Shown here: one piece after another, positions 15,757 to 24,354 of the stretch | Layout of the letters: every line of letters starts with the position of its first letter | Numbering within the stretch: the first letter of the stretch is position 1 | NCBI GenBank assembly: GCA_017518255.1 | Contig: JAFWVK010000073.1 | Location: 1 to 33,262, forward strand | Source of the DNA: Oscillospiraceae bacterium | GTDB taxonomy: Bacteria > Bacillota > Clostridia > Oscillospirales > Ruminococcaceae | Direction of reading: 5' to 3' | DNA length: 33,262 bases | The notes under the pieces: generated by a model | What the model was told of the DNA's origin: nothing | Database searches by the model: none | Seen by the model: only the letters and a program-made list of their open reading frames with translations | Program-made: the position numbers and the translations under genes

Positions 15757-15792
15757 AAAAAAGAGAGCCACAATCAGGGGATTGCGGCTCTC
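15757..15792 (-). terminator. Strong terminator between rpmH and rnpA
   Basis: A 13-bp stem (15763-15775 with 15780-15792, four-base loop) in which one pair is a U-G wobble only in minus-strand RNA, followed by UUUUUU. It would end most rpmH transcripts and so lower expression of rnpA and the genes behind it. Confidence 0.85.
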
Positions 15793-15808
15793 TTTCTTGC
15801 GTATCGGA

Positions 15809-15943
15809 TCAATAGGTCAGTCTTGCGCGACCCTTTGCACGGCGGCGAGCCAGAACCTTACGACCGTTCGCGGTTGCCATACGCTTGCGGAAGCCGTGCT
15901 CCATCTTGCGGTGCCGCTTCTTCGGCTGATATGTTCTCTTCAC
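15809..15943 (-). CDS. rpmH: 50S ribosomal protein L34
   Basis: 44 residues, the exact family length, beginning [10 protein letters not shown] and ending A-R-L-T-Y. It contains the conserved H-G-F-R-x-R-M block. The start codon is GTG at 15943, with AAGGAGTGA upstream. It is transcribed from the promoter at 16064-16092 and is the first gene of the origin-type block. In most relatives dnaA lies divergently next to it; here a lipoprotein gene occupies that place on the same strand. Confidence 0.96.
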   Translation of the reverse strand: MKRTYQPKKRHRKMEHGFRKRMATANGRKVLARRRAKGRARLTY

Positions 15944-16063
15944 GGAAATCGTCACTCCTTTTCTATTTGTATCATCTGACATTTCCCGTCGCCATGCGGG
16001 ATATGTGTAGAATTACAGAGATTTACAGGGTGTAAACAGAGACAACACTCCCTGCGAGGTTTT

Positions 16064-16092
16064 ATTATACAGGAAAATCGCGGAAAAGTCAA
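16064..16092 (-). promoter_or_regulatory. Strong sigma-A promoter of rpmH
   Basis: TTGACT (16087-16092) and TATAAT (16064-16069) on the minus strand, 17-base spacer, giving a leader of about 115 bases before rpmH. I see no DnaA box (TTATNCACA) in the surrounding 15944-16217 gap. Confidence 0.85.
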
Positions 16093-16186
16093 GGTGTCAT
16101 TCTGAATTTTGTGCAGCCTGCCAAGAATTCAGCGGGCGCTGTGTTCCGTTATATGCACATTACAAACATGCTGATGCTGAGGCAAT

Positions 16187-16217
16187 GCGGAAATCACCCA
16201 TTCTGCGGGATTTCCGC
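16187..16217 (-). terminator. Hairpin at the end of the lipoprotein gene
   Basis: GCGGAAATC (16187-16195) and GATTTCCGC (16209-16217) form a 9-bp stem directly behind the lipoprotein stop codon. There is no U tract, so its function as a terminator is uncertain. Confidence 0.45.
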
Positions 16218-17828
16218 TCAGCTGATCTTCTCGATTTTGAAGTCGCGGATTTCTGCATAACAGCTTGTATTGCCGATTCCGCCGAATCCGAATCCGCAGA
16301 ATACATTGTAATCTGTCGGAGCATCCATTGTGAATTCAAAGGAAGCTTTTGTAAATGTGTTGCGGTTGAGTTTCAGAGTCGCTTCAAAATAGGGATTCCA
16401 CGGTTCGTAATTCTGGATCAGTGAGACCAGTGCATGATGTGCGTCCTGGTCATATCCTGCGCTTTCATTATAGGTGCTCGCCTTATATTCAAATGAAACG
16501 CGGTAGCGGCTGCCCTGATGCAGTGCGACATCCAGATATTTGCCCTGCACGGACCACGGGTTCGGGCCGGGTCTGGAAATATCGAAACACAGACCGTCCT
16601 GATTGGGCTCCGGCAGCGTCACGGTCGCCGAGGCGCCGTCCTCCACCTGATAATCCCATTTCATGATATCCCGCCAGTCATAAATTACCTCAGCAGAGCT
16701 TAAAATTGGAACATCAATTTTCTCGATTTTGAAGTTCCGGATTTCCGCATGGCAGCCTGTGCTGCCGATTCCGCCGAAGCCGAAGCCGCAGAATACATTG
16801 CTGTCTGTCGGAGAATCCATATTGAATTCATAGGAGGCGTTTGTAAATTCGGAACGGTTGAGCTTCAGGGTTGCCTCAAAGTAAGGCTCCCACGGATCAT
16901 AATTCTGGACCAGGGAGACCAGCGCATGATGTGCGTCCGGATCATAGCCTGCGTTTTCGTTGAAAAGCTCTGTCTTATACTCAAATGACACACGGTAGCG
17001 GTAGCCTTTCTCCAGTGTGATGTTCAGATACTTGCCCTGCACCGACCACGGATTCGGACCGGGTCTGTAAATATCGAAGCTCAGGATGTCCTGATTGGAT
17101 TGCGGCAGTGTTATGGTCGCGGATGCGCCGTCTTCAAGCTGACGGTCCCATTTTGTGGCTTTTTCCCAGTCGCAGATTACCTCTCCGCTCTGACTGCTGC
17201 TCTGGCCGGAGGGTTCAGTCTGGGTGGGGTCGGTCTGAGCGGGCTCGGTTCTGCCGCCGCTGAAGCCGGGCTGTCCGGGGAGATACGTATGCCCCTCGCT
17301 GTCATCCCACGAACCGTCGCTGTTTTTCGTGAAGGTCATATAGCGGTAATAGTCGAGTGTGCGGCTTCCGCGGATATATCCGGGCTCTTTCAGTTCCACG
17401 CTGTTCTCGGTTCCGCCGGAAATATATCCTTCCGACCAGCAGCTGTCCGGATAGGTGCGCTGCCAGTAAAACACTTTTTCCCCGCCGCTTTTGTCATAGC
17501 CGCGGATGATATAGTCTGCATCATCGAACAGATAGTGATCGCTGCTGCCGAATTTCAGGATCAGATAGCAGTCCGATTCGCTGTCGTAGGCATAATACGG
17601 ACCGCCGCTTTTGAGCTCCTGTGCCAGTGCATCGGAGCTTTCGGCGGAATCGGGCAGGCTGTCACCGTCGGATTCCCCGTCGCCGCTGCTCTGTTCATCT
17701 GCGGAGGATATGCTCTCAGCATCGGAATCTTTCCTGCGCTTTCTGCTTGATTCATCGTTCTTTTTTCCGCAGCCTGCGCAGAATGTCACGCAGAGCATTG
17801 CGGCGAGCAGAAATGCTTTTCTTTTCAT
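16218..17828 (-). CDS. Lipoprotein with two tandem carbohydrate-binding-like domains
   Basis: 536 residues. The N-terminus MKRKAFLLAAML...FCAGCGKK is a lipoprotein signal, with an unusual Cys at -3 of the lipobox (C-A-G-C). An acidic Ser/Asp/Glu-rich linker follows (about 22-60), then a domain of about 120 residues, a Gln/Thr/Pro linker, and two homologous domains of about 157 residues (roughly 215-371 and 380-535). Both carry RPGPNPWSVQGKYL, YRVSFEYK, DAHHALVSL-QNY-PW and FCGFGFGGIG. Their jelly-roll-like pattern is similar to CBM4/9-type modules; sugar binding is inference. The start at 17828 has AAGGAG upstream. It lies 19 bases behind the sensor kinase gene and is probably in the same operon. 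Confidence 0.8.
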   Translation of the reverse strand: MKRKAFLLAAMLCVTFCAGCGKKNDESSRKRRKDSDAESISSADEQSSGDGESDGDSLPDSAESSDALAQELKSGGPYYAYDSESDCYLILKFGSSDHYLFDDADYIIRGYDKSGGEKVFYWQRTYPDSCWSEGYISGGTENSVELKEPGYIRGSRTLDYYRYMTFTKNSDGSWDDSEGHTYLPGQPGFSGGRTEPAQTDPTQTEPSGQSSSQSGEVICDWEKATKWDRQLEDGASATITLPQSNQDILSFDIYRPGPNPWSVQGKYLNITLEKGYRYRVSFEYKTELFNENAGYDPDAHHALVSLVQNYDPWEPYFEATLKLNRSEFTNASYEFNMDSPTDSNVFCGFGFGGIGSTGCHAEIRNFKIEKIDVPILSSAEVIYDWRDIMKWDYQVEDGASATVTLPEPNQDGLCFDISRPGPNPWSVQGKYLDVALHQGSRYRVSFEYKASTYNESAGYDQDAHHALVSLIQNYEPWNPYFEATLKLNRNTFTKASFEFTMDAPTDYNVFCGFGFGGIGNTSCYAEIRDFKIEKIS

Positions 17829-17847
17829 GTGTATTCTCCTTTTTCTG

Positions 17848-19287
17848 TCAGGAATTTGCGCCGGGTTCGGGATGAATGACGAACCAGAAAGTTGAGCCGG
17901 CACCGACCGTACTGTTTACGCCGAAGGAATAGTCGTGCAGCCGTAGGATTGCCTTGACAATCGAAAGACCGAGACCGGTTCCGCGCACCTCGCGCTTGTA
18001 ATTGCTGCTGCGGTAATATTTGTCGAAGATGCGGGAAAGCGTTTCCTGATCCATGCCCTCGCCCGTATCGCGGACGGAAATCCGGATGCCTTCGGGCGTA
18101 TGCTCCTGCCGGATGAATATTTCGCGTGATTCTCCGGAATAATTCACGGCATTGTTAATCAGGTTGCAGATGACCTGCTCGATTTTACCGGCATCGCAGA
18201 ACACAGGTGCGGAACCGTCGGTTTCCAGTGAAAAACGATACCCTGAGACTGCGCTGAGTCCGCGGTAGCGCTCCGTAATTTCTCTGAGCCGCTCCTCCAT
18301 GTCAAAGGCAGTGCGTTCCAGCGTCATTTTGCCGTTTTCGTATTTGGAGAGGTCGAGAATGTCGTTGACCAGTGCCGTCAGGCGGTCGGTTTCCTCGATG
18401 ATGACCTGCAAATGCTGTTCGCGCTTGACCGGATTGTCACCGGAGACATCACGGATCAGTTCGGCATAGCCCTTCAGCATTGTCAGCGGGGTGCGCAGAT
18501 CGTGCGATGCATTGGCGATGAGGTCGCGCTGCATGACATCGACGCGGTTGATCTCGTAGCTTGCATAGGTCAGCGTATCCGCAAGCTTATCCGCTTCATA
18601 ATAGCCGCCGCCGGTGAACCGGATGTTATAATTTCCGTGTGCGAGCTGTTCTGCCTCTTTCGTAACCTGTACGATCGGCTTTGCCAGCCGCCGTGAGACC
18701 GTAACAGAGATCAGGAACGCAATCAGAATCAGCATGACCGTAATAATCAGCAGTTGTTTTTTGAGAATATTGACCGTTGCGGAGACGGGAACCAGCGGGG
18801 TATTCAGCAGGAGGTATCCCTCCGGACGGTCTTTCGGACCGATTGTGCAGGCATAAATCAGAATATCGACCTGCGTTGCGACATTCCGTTCCTTTCCGAT
18901 CAGGACGCCGCCTTTCTGCTGTTTCAGTTTCCGGATGATTTTTCTTGCCTGATTGTTCGGACCGTGAATGAAGCAGTTGCTGCTTGTACCGGAGCCGAGC
19001 GCATCGACGGAAAAAACGGAACGCTCATACTGATCGCGCACCTCAATGCACATCTGATTGTCATTCGCCTTCCGGATAAAGGATTCCGCATAATTCCCGC
19101 TCCGGTAGTCCTCGATCATCGAATCGGCAATCCGGATGACATCCGCGGTTTTCATGCGGTTATAGAAATTCTGGAGAAACAGAATCTGAAAGACCCAGAG
19201 CAGGAGCAGGACGGCAATGATAAAGACCACAAACCATCCCCAGATATGGAACCGCATACTGCGGCGCTTTTTGCGCTTATGCTTCAA
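17848..19287 (-). CDS. Two-component sensor histidine kinase
   Basis: 479 residues: a membrane segment near 15-38, an extracellular sensor of about 135 residues, a second segment near 178-200, HAMP, HisKA with phospho-accepting His in NASHDLRTPLTML (near residue 261), and HATPase with N box (NLINNAVNYS), DTGEGM and GTGLGLSIVK. It phosphorylates the response regulator encoded just upstream; the two overlap by 11 bases. The start at 19287 is a TTG with GAGG about 14 bases before; ATG at 19257 is the alternative but has no ribosome binding site. The genes for regulator, kinase and lipoprotein are adjacent, suggesting an envelope signal. Confidence 0.93.
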   Translation of the reverse strand: MKHKRKKRRSMRFHIWGWFVVFIIAVLLLLWVFQILFLQNFYNRMKTADVIRIADSMIEDYRSGNYAESFIRKANDNQMCIEVRDQYERSVFSVDALGSGTSSNCFIHGPNNQARKIIRKLKQQKGGVLIGKERNVATQVDILIYACTIGPKDRPEGYLLLNTPLVPVSATVNILKKQLLIITVMLILIAFLISVTVSRRLAKPIVQVTKEAEQLAHGNYNIRFTGGGYYEADKLADTLTYASYEINRVDVMQRDLIANASHDLRTPLTMLKGYAELIRDVSGDNPVKREQHLQVIIEETDRLTALVNDILDLSKYENGKMTLERTAFDMEERLREITERYRGLSAVSGYRFSLETDGSAPVFCDAGKIEQVICNLINNAVNYSGESREIFIRQEHTPEGIRISVRDTGEGMDQETLSRIFDKYYRSSNYKREVRGTGLGLSIVKAILRLHDYSFGVNSTVGAGSTFWFVIHPEPGANS

Positions 19288-19987
19288 ATTTATATCCCAT
19301 TCCTCTCAGCGTGACGATGAATTTGCGGTATTCACCGAGACTGTTCCGGAGCATTTTGATATGGGTATCAACCGTGCGGTCATCGCCGAAGAAATCGTAG
19401 CCCCAGACCTCTTCCAGCAGCTTGTCTCTTGTCAGAGCGATATTCCGGTTCTTGACCAGATAGAAGAGCAGGTCATATTCTTTCGGTGTCATGCTGGCTT
19501 TCTGCCCGTTGACATAGACCTCTCTGCCTTTCATGTCGATTTCCAGACCCTCGAAGCTCATGCGCTCCGGGAGCTGCTGTTGCTGCTGCTTCTTGAATTT
19601 TTCCAATTCCCTGAGCTGTTCATGCGTCAGCGCATAGCGGTTGCAGACCGTCTTGATTCTTGCAATCAGCAGCTTCGGGGAAAAAGGCTTTACGACATAA
19701 TCGTCGATGCCCAGCTCGAAGCCGTACTGCTGATCGTATTCCTCGCCTCTTGCCGAGAGCATGATAATCGGCACATTGGAGGATTTCCGGATTTCCTTGC
19801 AGGCGGAGAAGCCGTCCAGCTTCGGCATCATAATATCCATAATGATGAGGTCGTAGTTCCCTTCGCGGACTTTCTTCACGGCTTCCATGCCGTCTGCGGC
19901 TTCGTCAACCTCAATTCCTTCAAATTCCGCATATTCGCGGATCATCAGGCGGATTTGTGCCTCGTCGTCAACAACCAGTATTTTCAT
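19277..19987 (-). CDS. OmpR/PhoB-type response regulator
   Basis: 236 residues. The receiver domain has the acidic pair Asp8-Asp9, phospho-acceptor Asp51 (IIMDIMMPKLDG) and Lys100 (YVVKPF). A Gln-rich linker (KKQQQQQ, near 124-136) is longer than usual. The winged-helix output domain ends in DRTVDTHIKMLRNSLG and RGMGYKFEA. AAAGGGG precedes the ATG at 19987 and the gene has its own promoter. It is the first gene of the operon with the kinase and the lipoprotein. Confidence 0.95.
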   Translation of the reverse strand: MKILVVDDEAQIRLMIREYAEFEGIEVDEAADGMEAVKKVREGNYDLIIMDIMMPKLDGFSACKEIRKSSNVPIIMLSARGEEYDQQYGFELGIDDYVVKPFSPKLLIARIKTVCNRYALTHEQLRELEKFKKQQQQQLPERMSFEGLEIDMKGREVYVNGQKASMTPKEYDLLFYLVKNRNIALTRDKLLEEVWGYDFFGDDRTVDTHIKMLRNSLGEYRKFIVTLRGMGYKFEA

Positions 19988-20052
19988 GAATTCGGATCCC
20001 CTTTCACATTTTGTCCGGAATGTTCAGACCGATTGACGGCCGTTTCCAATCT

Positions 20053-20081
20053 ATTATACCATATTCTGAAAAAAAACACAA
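20053..20081 (-). promoter_or_regulatory. Promoter of the two-component operon
   Basis: TATAAT (20053-20058) with TTGTGT (20076-20081) at 17 bases on the minus strand, about 65 bases before the response regulator start. Confidence 0.65.
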
Positions 20082-20290
20082 TGGGAACAGGGAAAAATAA
20101 TATTTCCGGAAACTGCACGGGGCAGAACCGGATGCCGGCTTATGTACAGATTTCAAAACGCATTTCACCCGAAAAGACCGGAAAGCCGTGCCTTTCCCAT
20201 GCCGCCGGCGGGGAGGGGCGCTGAAAATAAAACATCTTTTGTGCAGATTGAGGATACATGCTGCTGCCGTGTCCAAAATGCGTTTATCTA

Positions 20291-20319
20291 TTGACAATTC
20301 TGTGCGAGTTTGATATAAT
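20291..20319 (+). promoter_or_regulatory. Sigma-A promoter of the GGDEF-EAL operon
   Basis: Consensus TTGACA (20291-20296) and TATAAT (20314-20319), spacer 17. The gap 20082-20290 before it holds no gene that I can support. Confidence 0.85.
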
Positions 20320-20396
20320 GTATATTATGGTATGATATGCGAAAATGTAATTTGCTGCGAAGAAAAACGGAGCTCCGGAAAGGCGGTGACATCATT

Positions 20397-22697
20397 GTGA
20401 AACAAAGAATACGGGCGCATCTCGTCAATTCTGTCATGGTGCTGTTCGCCGTGCTGACCGTGACCGTGATTGCCTACGCCTTCCGGAACAGGGAAAAAGG
20501 CGAACTGATCTACCTGATTTTCAATGCCTACGCCCTGATTGCGGTTTTGCTGAGCTTTCTGATTATTCTGTTCCGGCAGCGGGCGGCAAAGCGCAGACAG
20601 CTCTCCAAGAAGAAGCGTCTGCAAAATCTGACAAAAGACCTCGCATCCCCCGCCATGCTCTGGGACGATACGTTACGAACCGTGATTCTCAATGATACCC
20701 TGCGGAATCTGGCAGAGCTGGACCCGGAGCACGCTGCGGATCCGAAGCATGTGCTTTCGGTGCTTTTCGGGCGGGAAACCGTTTCCGAGCAGGATATTCC
20801 GGAAATTATCCGGGAAAAGAACCGCGAATTCTGTTTTGTGACTGCAAGCGGTCAGGAACGGGATATGATCTGGACAACCTCTGCGGTCGAAACGGAAGAA
20901 AACGGCGTGACATGGTATCTCTCGATCGGCCTGGATCTTGCGGATATCCGTCTGATGCAGTCTGAGCTTGCGACCTATTCCAAGCGGCTGATTGTTTCCG
21001 AGGGAAGACATAATCTGACGATGGAGCTGATGGATGTCGGCATTCTGCTGATTGAGCAGGGCAACCGGAATCTTTTTCCTTCCGATAAGCTCCGGCAGAT
21101 GCTCGGTCTGAAAGATGACGTTCTGACAGTCGAAGAGCTGCGCAGCCGCGTTTATCCGGCAGATCTTGTCACATTTGACAGCCGGTGCCGGAATATGCAC
21201 GATCATATGCAGGATTATCTCAGAAAAACCGATTCCGTTGAGCTGCGGCTCAGCGGGGCGGACGGGCAGTACCGATGGTATTCCTACCGCTTCCGTGCAA
21301 CGCAGAACCCGGAAACCGGCAGGCTTGCCGTCGGCGGAATTGTCATTGATATTTCCGGAGAAAAGGCAAAGGATGTTCAGATTGAACGGATTGCCTATGA
21401 GGACAGCGTTACCGGTATTCCGAACCGGCAGAAGCTCCTGCAGATGGGACATGATCTCTACCGCTGCACGACGGAAATGGAGAATTCCTACTGGGTCATT
21501 GTCATTGACATCGACCGCTTCCATATGATTAACGATGCCTGCGGCTATGCGGCAGGAAATGAACTGCTGCGGCAGTTTGCCGAGGCAATGAACAGGCAGC
21601 TTGAACACGGCGGATTCGGTGCGCGGATTTCCGGTGACAATTTCGCGCTGATTCTCCGCAATACCGGCGACCCGGCGCTCCCGGAAAAGGTTGTGCGCGA
21701 AATTCAGCAGTCGCTCTCGGCAAGGTCGGCAGGCGGGCTTGCCAATATTTCGCTGACCTGTTCTGCGGGATATGCGCTGATGCCTGCGGACGGTGAGAGC
21801 TTTGAAGATGTCATGGAACACGCGGAATTCGCACTCTCCTCCAACAGAAGTATGCTCGGCGGCATCAGCCGCTATACCGAGGCGATGCATGATGCCATTG
21901 TCAAGGAGAATCAGCTCGAAGTCCGGCTTTCGGAAGCGCTTGCCAATCATGAGTTTGTACTGTATTATCAGCCGAAGATTTCCCTTGAAACAGATGCGGT
22001 CATCGGTCTGGAGGCGCTGATCCGCTGGAGAATGTCGCCGGATAAAATCGTTTCGCCCGAAGCGTTTGTTTCCGTTGCGGAAAAATCCTCTTTGATTACG
22101 CAGATTACCCGCTTTGTGCTGGATGAAGCGTGCCGTCAGGCGAAAGTCTGGCAGGATGAAGGTCTGCCGGAGGTTGTAATGTCCATCAATTTCAGCGGCG
22201 CGGATTTCTATCAGGATACCATCTGCGAGCAGATTCAGGAGGTTCTGAGAAAATACCGCCTCGACCCGCACTGCCTCGAAATCGAGCTGACGGAGTCCCT
22301 TGCGCTGAAAGACATCGACCTGACGATAGAACGTATGAATCAGCTCCGCGCTGCCGGCATCCAGATTGCCATGGACGACTTCGGAACCGGATATTCCTCC
22401 CTGAGCTATATGCAGATGCTTCCGTTTACCATGGTCAAAATGGACCGCTCCTTTGTCCGGCATCTGGAAGAGGACCGGGTGGTGCAGGAAATCGTGTTCT
22501 CCGTCGCGAGAATCGCCAGATCCAAAAAGATCAAGACGATTGCGGAGGGCGTCGAAACACCGGAGCAGGCGCGTCTGCTCAAGGCAGCCGGCTGCGATTA
22601 TGCACAGGGCTTCCTCTACGGCAAGCCGATGACAGCGGAGGAGACCGAAGCGTATATGCGGGAAAGAGCACGGTACAGAAAAGGATATCGCGGTTAA
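20397..22697 (+). CDS. Membrane GGDEF-EAL protein, probable c-di-GMP phosphodiesterase
   Basis: 766 residues: two membrane segments (about 12-28 and 36-52), two PAS-like regions, a GGDEF domain (start DSVTGIPNRQKLL) and an EAL domain. The GGDEF signature is degenerate, reading SGDNF (near residue 411), so cyclase activity is unlikely. The EAL domain keeps EALIRW (539-541), ELTES, DDFGTGYSS, AEGVET and YAQGF, so it is probably an active c-di-GMP phosphodiesterase, with the GGDEF remnant perhaps sensing GTP. The start is GTG at 20397 with AAAGGCGGTGA upstream; an ATG at 20337 lies only about 10 bases from the transcription start and lacks a binding site. rsmD follows after 30 bases. Confidence 0.9.
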   Translation: MKQRIRAHLVNSVMVLFAVLTVTVIAYAFRNREKGELIYLIFNAYALIAVLLSFLIILFRQRAAKRRQLSKKKRLQNLTKDLASPAMLWDDTLRTVILNDTLRNLAELDPEHAADPKHVLSVLFGRETVSEQDIPEIIREKNREFCFVTASGQERDMIWTTSAVETEENGVTWYLSIGLDLADIRLMQSELATYSKRLIVSEGRHNLTMELMDVGILLIEQGNRNLFPSDKLRQMLGLKDDVLTVEELRSRVYPADLVTFDSRCRNMHDHMQDYLRKTDSVELRLSGADGQYRWYSYRFRATQNPETGRLAVGGIVIDISGEKAKDVQIERIAYEDSVTGIPNRQKLLQMGHDLYRCTTEMENSYWVIVIDIDRFHMINDACGYAAGNELLRQFAEAMNRQLEHGGFGARISGDNFALILRNTGDPALPEKVVREIQQSLSARSAGGLANISLTCSAGYALMPADGESFEDVMEHAEFALSSNRSMLGGISRYTEAMHDAIVKENQLEVRLSEALANHEFVLYYQPKISLETDAVIGLEALIRWRMSPDKIVSPEAFVSVAEKSSLITQITRFVLDEACRQAKVWQDEGLPEVVMSINFSGADFYQDTICEQIQEVLRKYRLDPHCLEIELTESLALKDIDLTIERMNQLRAAGIQIAMDDFGTGYSSLSYMQMLPFTMVKMDRSFVRHLEEDRVVQEIVFSVARIARSKKIKTIAEGVETPEQARLLKAAGCDYAQGFLYGKPMTAEETEAYMRERARYRKGYRG

Positions 22698-22727
22698 TGA
22701 ATTATACAGACGAAAGGCGGTAAGCGT

Positions 22728-23273
22728 ATGCGAGTCATTACCGGAACGGCAAGGGGCAGGAAGCTGCTTGCGCCGCCCGGAACGGATACCCGTCCGACAA
22801 CCGATAAGGTCAAGGAGGCGGTCTGTTCCGCACTTCAGTTCGATTTTCCGGGCGCCGTGATTCTCGACCTGTTCGCCGGAAGCGGACAAATGGCAATCGA
22901 AGCGCTGAGCAGAGGCGCGGCAAAAGCCGTCCTGACCGATGCCGATGAGCGCGCAGTCCGGTGCATCCGGCAGAATATCGCAGGCTGCGGGCTGAGCGAA
23001 CGGGCAGAGGTGCTCCGGAGTGATGCGTTCAGCTATTTGCAGCGGTGTACGGCGGCGTTTGATATCGCGTTTCTCGATCCGCCCTACGGAAAGAATATTT
23101 TGCAGCAGATTCTGCCGGTTCTCGCCGAAAAAATGCAAAGAACGGGAATAATCGTCTGCGAACATGAGCCCGAATGCAAATTACCGGATAGAATTCAAAA
23201 TTTCTACTTGCAAAAGCAGAAAAAATATGGTAAAATAATGATAAGTATCTACCGACAGCCGGAAGAGCTGTGA
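22728..23273 (+). CDS. rsmD: 16S rRNA (guanine966-N2)-methyltransferase RsmD
   Basis: 181 residues. RVITGTARGRKL and RPTTDKVKEAV at the N-terminus, SAM motif LDLFAGSGQMAIEAL and catalytic LDPPYG are all family signatures. GAAAGGCGG precedes the ATG. rsmD directly before coaD is a common Gram-positive arrangement. Confidence 0.95.
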   Translation: MRVITGTARGRKLLAPPGTDTRPTTDKVKEAVCSALQFDFPGAVILDLFAGSGQMAIEALSRGAAKAVLTDADERAVRCIRQNIAGCGLSERAEVLRSDAFSYLQRCTAAFDIAFLDPPYGKNILQQILPVLAEKMQRTGIIVCEHEPECKLPDRIQNFYLQKQKKYGKIMISIYRQPEEL

Positions 23274-23317
23274 CAGCACCGCTGTCTGCAGCCCGAAGGA
23301 GAAAGGATGCACCGCCT

Positions 23318-23914
23318 ATGCCAGACAAAAAACAGCGCCGTGTTGCGGTCTGTCCGGGCAGCTTTGACCCGGTGACATTCGGACATCTCGATATCATCAG
23401 CCGCGCCTCCAAGCTGTTTGACAGCGTGATCGTGCTTGTGTCGGCAAATCTGGAGAAGCATCCGGTCTTTACGCTGACAGAACGCCTGCTGATGATCGAA
23501 AAGGTGACAAAGCATTTCCCGAATATCGTCATTGATATTCTGGAGGATGAACTGCTCGCGGACTATGTCCGGAGAGTTCATGCAGATGCAATTGTCAAGG
23601 GCCTCCGTGCGGTTACGGACTTTGAATATGAATTTCAGATGGCACTCGGAAACAGGAAGCTCTGCCCTGAGGCGGAAACTGTATTTCTGACAACAGCCGC
23701 TGAAAATATGTACCTCAGTTCCAGCATTGTCAAACAGATTGCTGCGCTGGGCGGCGACATCTCCAGCTTTGTGCCGGCGGAAATTCAGCCGGTCATTGAA
23801 AAGAGGCTCCGCCGGAAACCGGAAAAGCCGCAGCTGGACGGTGCAGAAAACGAAAAGCTGATTCGAGAGGTGCAAAAATTTGCAAATGCAATCGGAAAGG
23901 ATGAAACAGAATGA
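23318..23914 (+). CDS. coaD: Phosphopantetheine adenylyltransferase
   Basis: Transfers AMP from ATP to 4'-phosphopantetheine, the penultimate step of coenzyme A synthesis. The nucleotidyltransferase motif PGSFDPVTFGHLDII (HxGH variant GHLD) is at the N-terminus, KGLRAVTDFEYE carries the substrate-binding Arg, and SSSIVKQIAALGGD is the second ATP motif. Length is 198 residues against about 160 usual: the last 35 residues are a charged extension rich in Lys and Glu. The start at 23318 (MPDKKQRRVAVCPG) has AGGAGAAAGG upstream; the frame continues to 23270 without a better site. Its TGA overlaps the ATG of the next gene. Confidence 0.95.
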   Translation: MPDKKQRRVAVCPGSFDPVTFGHLDIISRASKLFDSVIVLVSANLEKHPVFTLTERLLMIEKVTKHFPNIVIDILEDELLADYVRRVHADAIVKGLRAVTDFEYEFQMALGNRKLCPEAETVFLTTAAENMYLSSSIVKQIAALGGDISSFVPAEIQPVIEKRLRRKPEKPQLDGAENEKLIREVQKFANAIGKDETE

Positions 23915-24354
23915 GCGTATTTGATGTACTTGACGAGATGGATGATCTGCTGGATAATGCAAAAGCATTTCCGCTTGCAGCTCACAAGATTGTCATTGAC
24001 GGCGACCGTCTGCGCGAGCTGGTCAATGATATCAGACTTGCCATGCCGAAGGAAATGAAGCGTGCGCAGACCATTGACTATGACTGCGACCGGATTATGA
24101 AGGAAGCACAGACCAATGCCGAAAGCATTATCCGCGGTGCGGAAGAGCGTGCAAAAACACTGGTTTCCGAGAATACCATTACGGAAGAAGCCAAGAAGCG
24201 CGCACATGAAATCCTTGCAAAGACAAAGTCCAAATGTGAGGACACTAAGGATGCGACAGCCGCTTATGTGCTGCAATCCCTGACTTCGACGGAGGCGCGT
24301 CTGAACGAGCTTCTGAATGAAATCCGGCGGGAGCGCGGAAATTGGGAAAAATAA
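23911..24354 (+). CDS. Coiled-coil protein, V-ATPase subunit E/H-like
   Basis: 147 residues, nearly all helical and strongly charged. Heptad-like runs such as DRIMKEAQTNAESIIRGAEE and AKKRAHEILAKTK resemble the stalk subunits of rotary ATPases, but no other ATPase genes are here, so this is a similarity of fold only. Members of this kind are commonly found beside coaD in Firmicutes without a known role. The first block (VLDEMDDLLDNAKAFP) could be a membrane- or division-associated motif; this is speculation. It overlaps coaD by four bases and the VanZ-like gene by 13. Confidence 0.75.
   Translation: MSVFDVLDEMDDLLDNAKAFPLAAHKIVIDGDRLRELVNDIRLAMPKEMKRAQTIDYDCDRIMKEAQTNAESIIRGAEERAKTLVSENTITEEAKKRAHEILAKTKSKCEDTKDATAAYVLQSLTSTEARLNELLNEIRRERGNWEK

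Noticed and set aside
15944..16217. Replication origin next to rpmH
   Set aside because: No DnaA boxes, AT-rich unwinding region or dnaA gene are visible here.
20673..23165. Very long minus-strand open frame opposite the GGDEF-EAL and rsmD genes
   Set aside because: It lies entirely antisense to two well-supported genes, has no recognisable domain and no ribosome binding site; it is a shadow of codon bias.
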